Positions 37,312-46,700 of a stretch of DNA of 64,000 nt are shown here, in pieces. Source of the DNA: Niastella vici (GTDB lineage: Bacteria > Bacteroidota > Bacteroidia > Chitinophagales > Chitinophagaceae). The DNA lies in assembly GCF_002077945.1 (NCBI RefSeq), contig NZ_LVYD01000102.1, positions 310,001 to 374,000 on the forward strand, in the 5' to 3' direction. The notes beneath the pieces were generated by a model, which ran no database searches, was not told the DNA's origin, and saw nothing but the letters and a program-made list of their open reading frames with translations. The stretch's first letter is position 1, and each line of letters begins with the position of its first letter. Both the position numbers and the translations under genes were made by a program.

Positions 37312-40300
37312 CTATTTCCTCAATGCCTCCCTAAACGCTTTCTCTTTTGATGGATCATAAAACCGGTCATAAAGGCTCTTAACTATAAATCCATTCCATA
37401 TCAAAGCCAAAATAGCTCCAATCCACTTAACACCTTCATATTGTTCTAAAGCTTTCCAGGCATTGGCGCCAAGCAGCCATTTCTTTATCCCAATAACCAC
37501 CAACAAAGCAGTGAATACAGCACTAATGGCGCCTGTTATCACTGCTTTATTCTTCCATTGCTTTACTTTTTTATTCTCTGCATGCAGATCGTAACTTTTT
37601 GCCTGCGCGGGAGGTTGTTTATTAACCGGTTCTGTTATAGTTTGCGTATTGGTAACAACCGGATTGTTGGTGAACTGGGGGTTAATAGTGATCTGCGGGT
37701 TAACTTCCACTTTTATTTGTTCCTTTTCCATGATCTTCAAATTTTGATTAGGAGCTTCAAACAATTCCAATATCCGAAGCACATCGATATCTTTTAGTCC
37801 TGTTCTTGTGTCATATGGAATAACGGCAACGCCATTGCTTAATGCCTTCAGCATTTCATCATACTTTAAAAAAACCGTTTGTCCCTTATCTATATATTCT
37901 ACCTCTTCATCTACCGGAAAATTATGGTACATATTGAATATTTCGCGGAAATCGTTCCGGATAACCTCCCACATCCCCCTGATATTCTCCCCTTTTATCC
38001 AGCAATCGATAACCTGTGAATACTGATTGGTATCTACCATGGCAAAGGTTGAGCTGCTGGCATGTTTGAAATATATACCGGAATTCCAGTAATCATCACT
38101 TACAATATTCAGGATGTTCTTTGCTATGAACCGGTGAATGATCAGCATTTCGAAAGGAGAACTGAATTTTAACCGGTAATGCCTTCCCCCATCAATATCA
38201 TATACTTTATCAGGCTTTTCCCCAAAAGCGACCGGTATTAAATATTCATGCTTAACCAAAGGGTTTTCCTGGCATAACCAGTAATCAAGCATCAACTGCA
38301 GAATAAATTTAAACTGCGGCTCGTCGTATTTTATCCGGATGTTTTTATCGGAAAATATTTCCTTTTCAGAAGCAAAAATAGCTCGCAGGTCTTCCCACTT
38401 CAAATGTCCCTTTTTCTGCCGGGTAATATCAGCGGTAAGAATGGCGTAAGCCCCGGTGGATATCCATTCCGGATTCAACACCTGCAATTCATTTAATACA
38501 GGCTTGTCAAAAAACACAATGGAGCCTACTGAATCCAATATCCGTAATAAATTCCGCTGCTGTTCCGGATCATTATAATCTTCTTCTGCACACCAGGCCT
38601 CATACTGATCATATTTGACATAATGTTTTTCAATCGGGATCCTTGTTTCCAGTTTTTCTTTGATGTTAAACCAGGGTTCCGGATATTTTGTCTTCAACCC
38701 TTCATTTGCCAAAACAACATTCTTCAATGCAGTCTTAAAATCGTTCATGCCTTCACCAGTTCTACATGATAATACGATCGGCTCCGGCAGGTATTTATAT
38801 GTTTTCTTTAATTCACGAAAATTTCTCAGGAAGTCTGCTTGAGTGTCTTCTTTATCTTTCCAATTGTATACAATGAGGATCTGTGAATTGGGCCCCAACT
38901 TATCTATCTGATCAAGCCAATAACCGGCTTTTTCATCATTCCGGGGATTCAGCACTAATACGTACACTACCCGTTCTGTAAAGAAGAACTGGTGAAGAGA
39001 ATGCTGAATATGCTGTCCGCCAAAATCCCAGCAATTTACCTTTACGCGGGCACCCAGCTCGTTTTTAATTTCCTTCCAGGCAATTTTGTTTATTCCATGT
39101 GTAGTTCCTTCCTGTTCATTAAAATGGTCATTTACCAATCGCTTCATCAGGCTTGTTTTTCCTACAGCCCCATCACCTACGAAGATCAGTTTGCACTCAT
39201 TCAATGGTCTTAGCTTCCCTTCCAGGTATTCAAGGATGGAATCACGACCGCTTTCCAGCACTTCACGCGGGACGTTTTTGATAGGATTACCATAAAGAAA
39301 TACCTTTTGAGAAAGAGGCCCCATCGTTTTTACTTCTATTGACAGGCTGGTATTTTTAATAAATTCCAATGTAAGCGTTTCAATCTGGTTTTTTGAAAGC
39401 TGCAAAAGTTTGAGGTGCCTGGAGATAAATAATGGGATTTTTGTAATGTTATTATTTGACAGGTATAATCTAGATAATAAAGGAAGCCGGCTAATACATT
39501 CAGCCCCCTTATCGCTAATAAAATTACGGCTAAGCGCTAAAGAAGTAAGAGAATTAAGACAACTGATCCATTCTGCTCCCTGGTCTTCAATTGCATTGTC
39601 GGAAAGGGATAATGAATTGAGCGATGTAAGCTTGCTAATATATTCAGCCCCATAATTTCCTATTACATTGTTACCAAGGTTCAGGAACGTAAGGTTACGC
39701 AAATGACTAAGATATTCAGTGCCCTTATCTCCTATTTTATTATTATGAAGATCCAATGTGTTGAGATCAAGCAAATGACTGATATATTCAGCTCCTTTTT
39801 CTTTTATTTCATTGCCACTAATATCCAGCGACTTTAGTGTGGATATTTGACTGATATACTCAGCTCCTATATCTCCTATTTCATTATCTCTGATCTTTAA
39901 CGAAACAAGTGCAGAAAGTTGACTTATATACTTTGCTCCATTATCTCCTATTTCATTATCACTAATATCCAAAGAGGTTAAGCCGGAAAGTTTTCCAATT
40001 TCAAAAGCACCTTTTTCTCCTATGTCATTATTACTAATATTGAGGAAAGTCAGGCCAGAAAGCTTACCAATTTCAATAGCGCCTTTTTCTCCTATGGCGT
40101 TTCTACTAATATCGAGGGAAGTAAGCCTGGAAAGCTTACCAATTTCAAAGGCGCCTTTTTCTCCAATAAAATTATAACTAATATCCAGATAACTTAGGCT
40201 GGAAAGCTTACCAATTTCAAAAGCACCTTTTTCTTTTATATCATTGTAACCAATATCCAATGAAGTCAGGGTAGCAATCTGACTAAGGTAAGCGGCACCT

Positions 40301-40578
40301 GCATTTCCAATTCCTGCTCTATTCAAATTCAATGAAACAAGGCAGGTAAGCTCTTTTAACAACAATATTGAAGACTCGTTATCAGTAAAAATATTACTTC
40401 CTGATCTTTTTTCATTGCCCCGCTTGTACACTCTGTGGGATAAATTAAGCCGCTCCAAAAAATCCTTCAACTTCAAAATTTCCTTCGGTATTTCCCGCAG
40501 CCCACAATTACCCAGATCAAGAAACGAAGACCTTTTCTCGTATGCTTCGTTTATCAGTTTTATAGCAAGCTCACTCAT
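37312..40578 (-). CDS. LRR-Roc-COR GTPase with C-terminal TM helices
   Basis: A 1088-residue ROCO protein. Residues 77-364 are twelve 24-residue leucine-rich repeats, with a further repeat to about 385; several share EKGAFEIGKLS. The Roc GTPase has a P-loop GDGAVGKTS (468-476) and WDFGGQ (517-522). YNWKD (571-575) sits at the NKxD position, an atypical G4 motif. The COR region follows (about 640-900). After a linker rich in NPQ and NNP (about 975-1005), two TM helices (about 1012-1031 and 1053-1068) anchor the C terminus. There is no kinase domain. The LRR part probably senses a ligand and the GTPase switches the membrane-bound output. It lies tail-to-tail with the trypsin-like operon, 99 bp away. 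Confidence 0.92.
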   Translation of the reverse strand: MSELAIKLINEAYEKRSSFLDLGNCGLREIPKEILKLKDFLERLNLSHRVYKRGNEKRSGSNIFTDNESSILLLKELTCLVSLNLNRAGIGNAGAAYLSQIATLTSLDIGYNDIKEKGAFEIGKLSSLSYLDISYNFIGEKGAFEIGKLSRLTSLDISRNAIGEKGAIEIGKLSGLTFLNISNNDIGEKGAFEIGKLSGLTSLDISDNEIGDNGAKYISQLSALVSLKIRDNEIGDIGAEYISQISTLKSLDISGNEIKEKGAEYISHLLDLNTLDLHNNKIGDKGTEYLSHLRNLTFLNLGNNVIGNYGAEYISKLTSLNSLSLSDNAIEDQGAEWISCLNSLTSLALSRNFISDKGAECISRLPLLSRLYLSNNNITKIPLFISRHLKLLQLSKNQIETLTLEFIKNTSLSIEVKTMGPLSQKVFLYGNPIKNVPREVLESGRDSILEYLEGKLRPLNECKLIFVGDGAVGKTSLMKRLVNDHFNEQEGTTHGINKIAWKEIKNELGARVKVNCWDFGGQHIQHSLHQFFFTERVVYVLVLNPRNDEKAGYWLDQIDKLGPNSQILIVYNWKDKEDTQADFLRNFRELKKTYKYLPEPIVLSCRTGEGMNDFKTALKNVVLANEGLKTKYPEPWFNIKEKLETRIPIEKHYVKYDQYEAWCAEEDYNDPEQQRNLLRILDSVGSIVFFDKPVLNELQVLNPEWISTGAYAILTADITRQKKGHLKWEDLRAIFASEKEIFSDKNIRIKYDEPQFKFILQLMLDYWLCQENPLVKHEYLIPVAFGEKPDKVYDIDGGRHYRLKFSSPFEMLIIHRFIAKNILNIVSDDYWNSGIYFKHASSSTFAMVDTNQYSQVIDCWIKGENIRGMWEVIRNDFREIFNMYHNFPVDEEVEYIDKGQTVFLKYDEMLKALSNGVAVIPYDTRTGLKDIDVLRILELFEAPNQNLKIMEKEQIKVEVNPQITINPQFTNNPVVTNTQTITEPVNKQPPAQAKSYDLHAENKKVKQWKNKAVITGAISAVFTALLVVIGIKKWLLGANAWKALEQYEGVKWIGAILALIWNGFIVKSLYDRFYDPSKEKAFREALRK

Positions 40579-40965
40579 ATAGCTTAAATCAGTTGAAATT
40601 CAGAAAGATAAAAACTCTAAATCGTTTTATCAAGCCGTTTTTACACTGTTTTTGCAATAAATAGAGGTCACTAATTTTAATTGATCTTGATCATTTTTCC
40701 CCTAACGGTCACTTAGAGATGAATTGTAAGCCCCCACACCAAACTTATAACCAGCGCACAACTACTTATAAATCCTCCCTGAATACTTTCACCCCCATAA
40801 TTGGACAAATCACCACCCCCATTCTACCTATATACCGTGATACATTTGCATAAGTGAACAAGTGCTCCCCTATTTACGGGGGCAGAACGCGCATCATCAA
40901 CCAATTGCCGTAAAACCTGTATTTACCAATCGCTATCCAATCTGGGGCATTTTAACGAAAGTGTC
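40579..40965. other. Intergenic region between the ROCO gene and the GH51 locus
   Basis: A 387-bp divergent gap. The right half holds C-rich direct repeats and a promoter-like TTTGCATA box (40788-40860). Nothing else is evident. Confidence 0.5.
40788..40860 (+). promoter_or_regulatory. Putative HTCS operator and promoter of the GH51 gene
   Basis: CACCCCCAT occurs as a direct repeat at 40790-40798 and 40814-40822, 24 bp apart. A Bacteroidetes -7-like box, TACATTTG, follows at 40841-40848 inside TACATTTGCATAAGTGAACA. The susC promoter at 48069-48139 has the same layout, which suggests control by the HTCS at 43751. Confidence 0.5.
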
Positions 40966-41094
40966 ATGAAAACACTTAATTTCACATCGCCAAAACACGG
41001 GGCTGTCATTTACCTTACGAATGAAGAGGCCGCGAAACTGGCGGCGCATTGGGGACACCCCTACGATTCGGGTACAATTGTACCAACTCATTAA
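40966..41094 (+). CDS. Small ORF upstream of the GH51 gene
   Basis: A 42-codon frame that begins MKTLNFTSPKHGAVIYLTNE and ends GTIVPTH, stopping 14 bp before the GH51 start. It lies between the promoter-like box at 40841 and the enzyme gene, so it would be first in the transcript. Composition is unremarkable and there is no signal peptide. It may be a small conserved protein, a leader peptide or chance. Confidence 0.4.
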   Translation: MKTLNFTSPKHGAVIYLTNEEAAKLAAHWGHPYDSGTIVPTH

Positions 41095-41108
41095 AAAGCA
41101 TTAACGAT

Positions 41109-43682
41109 ATGTTTGCAGTTACAAGAATAGTTTTTTTATTGCTGATCGGGACGAGCATCGATAAAGCCCTGTTGGCAAATGAGCCTGATTCGGTTTACCT
41201 GTTTGCTTATACAACTATTAAAGACAAGGGTCGTAGTGGCTTACATTTTGCCTGGAGTGCCGATAGAAAAAAATGGAACCTGGTTGGCAATGAATACGGA
41301 TATGTAAAATGCGATTATGGTCCCTGGGGCGAAGAAAAGCAAATGCATACCCCTTACCTGTTCCAGAACGCCAATGGGGAATGGCAATGTATCTGGAGCC
41401 TCGATGAAACCATTAACCAGTTTGCGTATGTGGCATCGGCCAACCTGGTAACCTGGAATAGCCAGCGTTACCCTTATTTAAAGAAAGAACTCACCTTCAG
41501 GCAGCCTGTAGTACAGTATGACAAAAGCAGCCGCCAATATACGATCACATTTATCTCGGGCGATAAGTATTATAAGATCAACACCATTGATTTTAAAACA
41601 TATGACGAGGCGGTAGCCATTCCGGCTTCCGCGTATAAGGATGACCGCATTACCGTTACCCTGCCTGCAGGCGCCGTAACCGGGAATGTAAGCAAAGTTG
41701 CCTGGTCGGTGGTAAACAAACTAACTGAAACGGCTACGCTGAAAGGGTACGAATACAACCAAACCAGGGAATCGTTCCAGAACGACAGCATTAGGTTTGC
41801 CCCATTGAGATCAATTTCAGCAACCGTTACCCCTGATCCCGAAAAACGCAAACCCATCAGCGACCTGCTGATAGGCGTTTTCTTTGAAGATATCAACTAT
41901 GCGGCCGACGGCGGTTTGTATGCAGAACTGCTGCAGAACCGCGATTTTGAATACACGCCTGCCGACAGAAAGAACCGCGACAGCAGCTGGAACAGCAAAC
42001 ATTCCTGGACAACCAGCGGTGCCAATCTCCACTTTACGATCGACAGCACCACACCGCTTCATATAAACAACGCGCATTATGCAGTACTGAACGTGCAACA
42101 ACCAGGCAGTGCGTTGATCAATAGCGGCTATGATGGCATTCCGCTGAAAAAAGGCGACGCCTACGATTGCTCCCTCTTTGTAAAGAACAGCGATGGCAAA
42201 AGCAGGAACCTGCTGGTAAAACTGGTTAACGCCGATGGCAGCATTTTGGCACAGGCAACTATAAAAACCGGTTCGCAGCAATGGAAAAAATACACCACTT
42301 CACTGATTGCCGCAGCTGACGCAAAAGACGCGCGGTTCGAACTGCAACCGCTGTCAACCGGTTCTGTGTTGCTCGACATGATCTCGTTGTTTCCGGAAAA
42401 AACTTTTAAGAACAGGAAAAACGGGCTGCGGGCCGATCTGGCAGAAACCGTAGCAGCCATTCACCCACGGTTCATTCGCTTTCCGGGTGGCTGTTTAGCG
42501 CATGGTGATGGCGTGGATAATATTTATCGCTGGAAGAACACCATCGGCCCCATTGAAGCGCGCAAACCACAACCCAACATCTGGCGTTACCATCAAACGG
42601 TTGGTTTGGGCTACTTTGAATATTTTCAGTACTGTGAAGATATAGGCGCCACCCCATTACCGGTACTGGCAGCGGGTGTTCCCTGCCAGAACTCAGGCTT
42701 GGGCGCCAATGGCTTTGGTCAGCAGGGCGGTATACCCATGAATGAAATGGACCAGTATGTACAGGAAATCCTTGACCTGGTAGAATGGGCCAACGGACCC
42801 GTAACTTCCAAATGGGGCAAGCTGCGGGCCGAAGCAGGTCACCCCGCACCATTTAACCTTAAATACATTGGTGTGGGCAATGAAGACCTTATCACCGATC
42901 TGTTTTCTGAGCGTTTTACCCTTATCTATAATGCCCTTAAGCAACAACATCCTGAAATAACCGTGATAGGCACCGTAGGACCCTTTCACGATGGAAGCGA
43001 TTATGAGCAGGGCTGGGCGTTGGCCAGCCAGTTAAAAGTGCCCATGGTCGATGAGCATTATTATGAAAGCCCGGGCTGGTTTATTAATAACCCTGATTTT
43101 TATGATAGTTACGACCGCAATAAACCAAAAGTATACCTGGGTGAATATGCTTCGCACGGCAATACCCTCTTCAATGCCCTTGCCGAAGCACTGTACCTCA
43201 CCAATATAGAACGCAATGGCGATGTAGTGCATATGGCCTCCTATGCGCCGCTGCTCGCCAGGGAAAAACATACCCAATGGAATCCCGACCTTATTTATTT
43301 CAACAATACCGAAGTAAAACCAACAGTGAATTATGAAGTGCAAAAATTATTCGGCAACAATGCTGGTACCGAATACCTGCCTTCCGTGCTTACACTGTCG
43401 AAAGAAGATGAAGCCGTACGCAAGCGATTGGGCATCTCCATTGTACGCGATACCACCGATGGCAGCATAATCGTAAAGCTGGTGAACCTGTTGCCCGTTG
43501 CCACGTCCCTGAAATTGGACCTTACAAAGCTGGCGCCAGGCAGCAAGGCCGAAAGAACCCTGCTGAATGGAAAGCCGGCCGACAGGCAAAACCCGGTAAC
43601 AGTTACAACAGTAGCAATAGGTAATGTACTGGAAGATACCCTGCTACCCTATTCATTTACAGTGTGGAAGATCCATAAATAG
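41109..43682 (+). CDS. GH51 alpha-L-arabinofuranosidase with N-terminal GH43-like domain
   Basis: An 857-residue secreted enzyme. The frame opens at 41049, but the signal peptide starts at 41109 (MFAVTRIVFLLLIGTSIDKA). Residues about 25-225 look like a GH43-type propeller (SVYLFAYTTIKDKGRSGLHF, MHTPYLFQNANGEWQCIWS), possibly non-catalytic. The GH51 part follows: ISDLLIGVFFEDINYAADGG, a carbohydrate-binding sandwich, RFIRFPGGCLAHGD, acid/base Glu 592 (GVGNED) and nucleophile Glu 679 (LGEYASHG). It should release terminal arabinofuranose from arabinan or arabinogalactan. It is transcribed towards the HTCS gene, 68 bp away. Confidence 0.92.
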   Translation: MFAVTRIVFLLLIGTSIDKALLANEPDSVYLFAYTTIKDKGRSGLHFAWSADRKKWNLVGNEYGYVKCDYGPWGEEKQMHTPYLFQNANGEWQCIWSLDETINQFAYVASANLVTWNSQRYPYLKKELTFRQPVVQYDKSSRQYTITFISGDKYYKINTIDFKTYDEAVAIPASAYKDDRITVTLPAGAVTGNVSKVAWSVVNKLTETATLKGYEYNQTRESFQNDSIRFAPLRSISATVTPDPEKRKPISDLLIGVFFEDINYAADGGLYAELLQNRDFEYTPADRKNRDSSWNSKHSWTTSGANLHFTIDSTTPLHINNAHYAVLNVQQPGSALINSGYDGIPLKKGDAYDCSLFVKNSDGKSRNLLVKLVNADGSILAQATIKTGSQQWKKYTTSLIAAADAKDARFELQPLSTGSVLLDMISLFPEKTFKNRKNGLRADLAETVAAIHPRFIRFPGGCLAHGDGVDNIYRWKNTIGPIEARKPQPNIWRYHQTVGLGYFEYFQYCEDIGATPLPVLAAGVPCQNSGLGANGFGQQGGIPMNEMDQYVQEILDLVEWANGPVTSKWGKLRAEAGHPAPFNLKYIGVGNEDLITDLFSERFTLIYNALKQQHPEITVIGTVGPFHDGSDYEQGWALASQLKVPMVDEHYYESPGWFINNPDFYDSYDRNKPKVYLGEYASHGNTLFNALAEALYLTNIERNGDVVHMASYAPLLAREKHTQWNPDLIYFNNTEVKPTVNYEVQKLFGNNAGTEYLPSVLTLSKEDEAVRKRLGISIVRDTTDGSIIVKLVNLLPVATSLKLDLTKLAPGSKAERTLLNGKPADRQNPVTVTTVAIGNVLEDTLLPYSFTVWKIHK

Positions 43683-43750
43683 CTTTACTGGCACATTGAA
43701 CTTTTTTTCCCTATTTTTAACCCCTAACGATATACAGAAAGGGGGGATCA

Positions 43751-46700
43751 ATGTGCCATAAAGCCAGCCGCATTTTTATACTATTACTACTGCTCACCAC
43801 GCGACTGCTCGCAGAAAATTATCCGGTCAAATACCTTGGTATTGACCAGGGCCTGTCGAATAATGTCGTAATTACAATTTATCAGGATTACAAGGGTTTT
43901 ATGTGGTTTGGCACCTACGACGGGCTGAACCGCTATGATGGTTACGGTTTTCGCATTTTCAGAAATGTTATTGGCGACAGTACCTCCCTGAACAACAATA
44001 CTATTTACACCATTGAAGGTGATAAGGAAAATAATATCTGGGTAGGCGGGCTCAAAGGCGCCTGCGTGTTTGACCCCGCTACTTCCAGTTTTTCAAGGCT
44101 GAAATTCAAACCATACAACCAGTATAAAGGACAGTATGTACAGGATAATGTGCACACGATCAAAGCCCTCGCCGATGGGTATATGCTCATCGGTTCCCAG
44201 CAAAGCGGCTTACTGGTATTTGAGAACAAACGAACTTCCGGCACGCAGCTCCCGGTATTGCACGACAACATGCTCGATACCCGTTACGATGTAACGGCCG
44301 TTGAACCCGATGCACAGCACAACACGGTATGGGTATTTATTCAACAGGTTGGGCTTTGCAAATACGATCATTCAAAAAGACAACTGGAGTTGGTGAGCAC
44401 GGTGATTAAACAAGCCAACTGTTTAAAAGCCGATAAACAGGGCAACCTGTGGCTGGGGAATGAAAACGGTTTATACCGGTACAGCATTTCAACCAACAGC
44501 GTTTCAGCCAATTACCTGCCCTACCGCAGCAAGATCGTGAACCTGTATTTTGATAAACAATCGGTGCTGTGGATTGGCTCCGATGGCGATGGATTGTTGC
44601 AACTGCCCGCAGGCGCTACCCAGGCAAAGCCCTTTGTTTCATCAACCGGCCGGCCATTGGTGAACAGCAATGCCGTGTACTCAGTGTATGAAGATGCCGA
44701 TGGCCGCAAATGGATCGGTACATTGCGCGGCGGCGTTAACATGATAGAATCCCGCACCAGTTCATTCACGCACATTACGTATAATACGCCGGATAACGAC
44801 AACCCCATCAACAACTTTATTTTGTCGTTCTGTGAAGATGAAAAGAATAATTTATGGATCGGCACCGATGGTGCCGGTTTGCGGTACTGGGATAGAAAGA
44901 AAAACAGTTATACCCAATACACCAATAACAGCGCCGGCAATAACTCCATCAGCAGCAATTTCATCACCAACATTGTAAAGGATTACAACAACGATATCTG
45001 GGTGTCCACCTGGCTGGGGGCTGTCAATCGCTTCAACAAAGCGAACGGCACCTTTACCCGGTACGATTGTTACAACCCGGTAACGCATGAAAAAGAGAAC
45101 AACGTGTGGTTGTTGTACCAGGATGCGCAAAACCGGCTTTGGGCCAGCGCTACCAATGAAGGCAGCCTGTATTTGTTCAACCGGCAAAGCAACCAGTTCG
45201 ACCTGTTCGATAATACCATCAACAACCTGCAATGCATTGCCGAAGACCGGGAAGGCGGCTTTTGGGGCGGCAACTATTCTACCCTCATACAAATAGACCG
45301 TACTAATAAACAACACCGCCAGTTTAACATTGGTTATACGATCCGTTGTATCCATGAAGACAAAAAACAGAATTTCTGGGTAGGCACCCAGGAAGGCGGC
45401 CTGTTGTTATTCGATCGCAAAACCGGAAAACACAAACGCTTTACCACCAGCGATGGCTTGCCGGGCAATACCATTCTGCGCATGCTCGAAGATGCAAACG
45501 GCAATTTATGGTTAAGCACCTACAACGGGTTGTGCCGGTTCAACCCCCAAACAAAAGCCTGCCGCAATTTTTCTCATTCCGACGGATTGCAAAGCAACCA
45601 GTTCAGTTTTAATGCCGCGCTGATCTTATCATCGGGCGAATTCCTGTTTGGCGGCATCAAAGGATTTAATATTTTTTACCCCGATAGCATCCGGGACCAC
45701 AAAGAACAACCCGCCCTCTTCTTGTCAGGACTTAAAATAAACAATACACCGGTTGAAGGAAATGAACAATATGTAACGGCCCGCAACCTCGATCGCATTG
45801 ATGAGGTCACCATTCCATTTTCACAGGCGGTTTTGTCGCTCGATTTTCTGGCGCTGGAATATTCCGGGGCCGACAAGATCAATTACGCCTATTATTTACA
45901 GGGCTGGGATAAGGACTGGAATTATGTTGACCGCATAAGAACAGCTAACTATTCGCGCCTGCAGGAAGGGAAATACCTGTTCAAGGTAAAGATCATGAAC
46001 CCCGATGGCACCTGGGGCCCCGAGACCAAACTGCTGCAGATCATTGTGCTGCCGCCCTGGTACCGCACCTGGTGGGCCTATTTATTTTATATAGTATGTT
46101 TTGGCGCCATTATATATTTATACATCCGCTATACCCGCACCCAGGAACGGTTAAAGTATGAGATAAAGCTGGCGCATGTTGAGAATGAAAAGGAAAAAGA
46201 GCTGATGGAAAGAAAGCTCACCTTCTTTACCAATATTTCGCATGAGTTCAGAACGCCGCTGTCATTAATTATAAATCCCGTACGCGAAGCGATCAATAAC
46301 GACAAAAACGCCCCCCGCAACGACCTGAAGACGGCCTACCGCAATGCCCGTCGCCTGTTGAGCCTGGTTGACCAGTTGTTGCTTTTCAGAAAAGCAGACA
46401 GCGGTTCCGACACCTGTAAAATTTCCGCGATCGATATTATTCAATTGTGCGATGAAGTGTACCAGTGTTTTGTACACCAGGCCCGTACAAAAAACATCGA
46501 TTACCAGTTTACGACCACTACGCCCTCGCTTACCATTTATGCCGATTATGAAAAGATAGAGATCGCCCTGTTCAACCTGCTTACCAATGCGTTCAAGTTC
46601 ACGCCCGAAAACGGGGCCATCACGTTTAGCGTTCGGGAAACAGATAACACCGTGGAGCTCGACATTCGCGACACCGGTTGTGGAATTGAAGCGGCCGACA

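Noticed and set aside
41049-41108. Extended N terminus of the GH51 enzyme
   Set aside because: The signal peptide begins at 41109, and the upstream part overlaps the small ORF in another frame.
41817-42281. 154-codon minus-strand frame inside the GH51 gene
   Set aside because: Antisense shadow of a gene with clear catalytic motifs.
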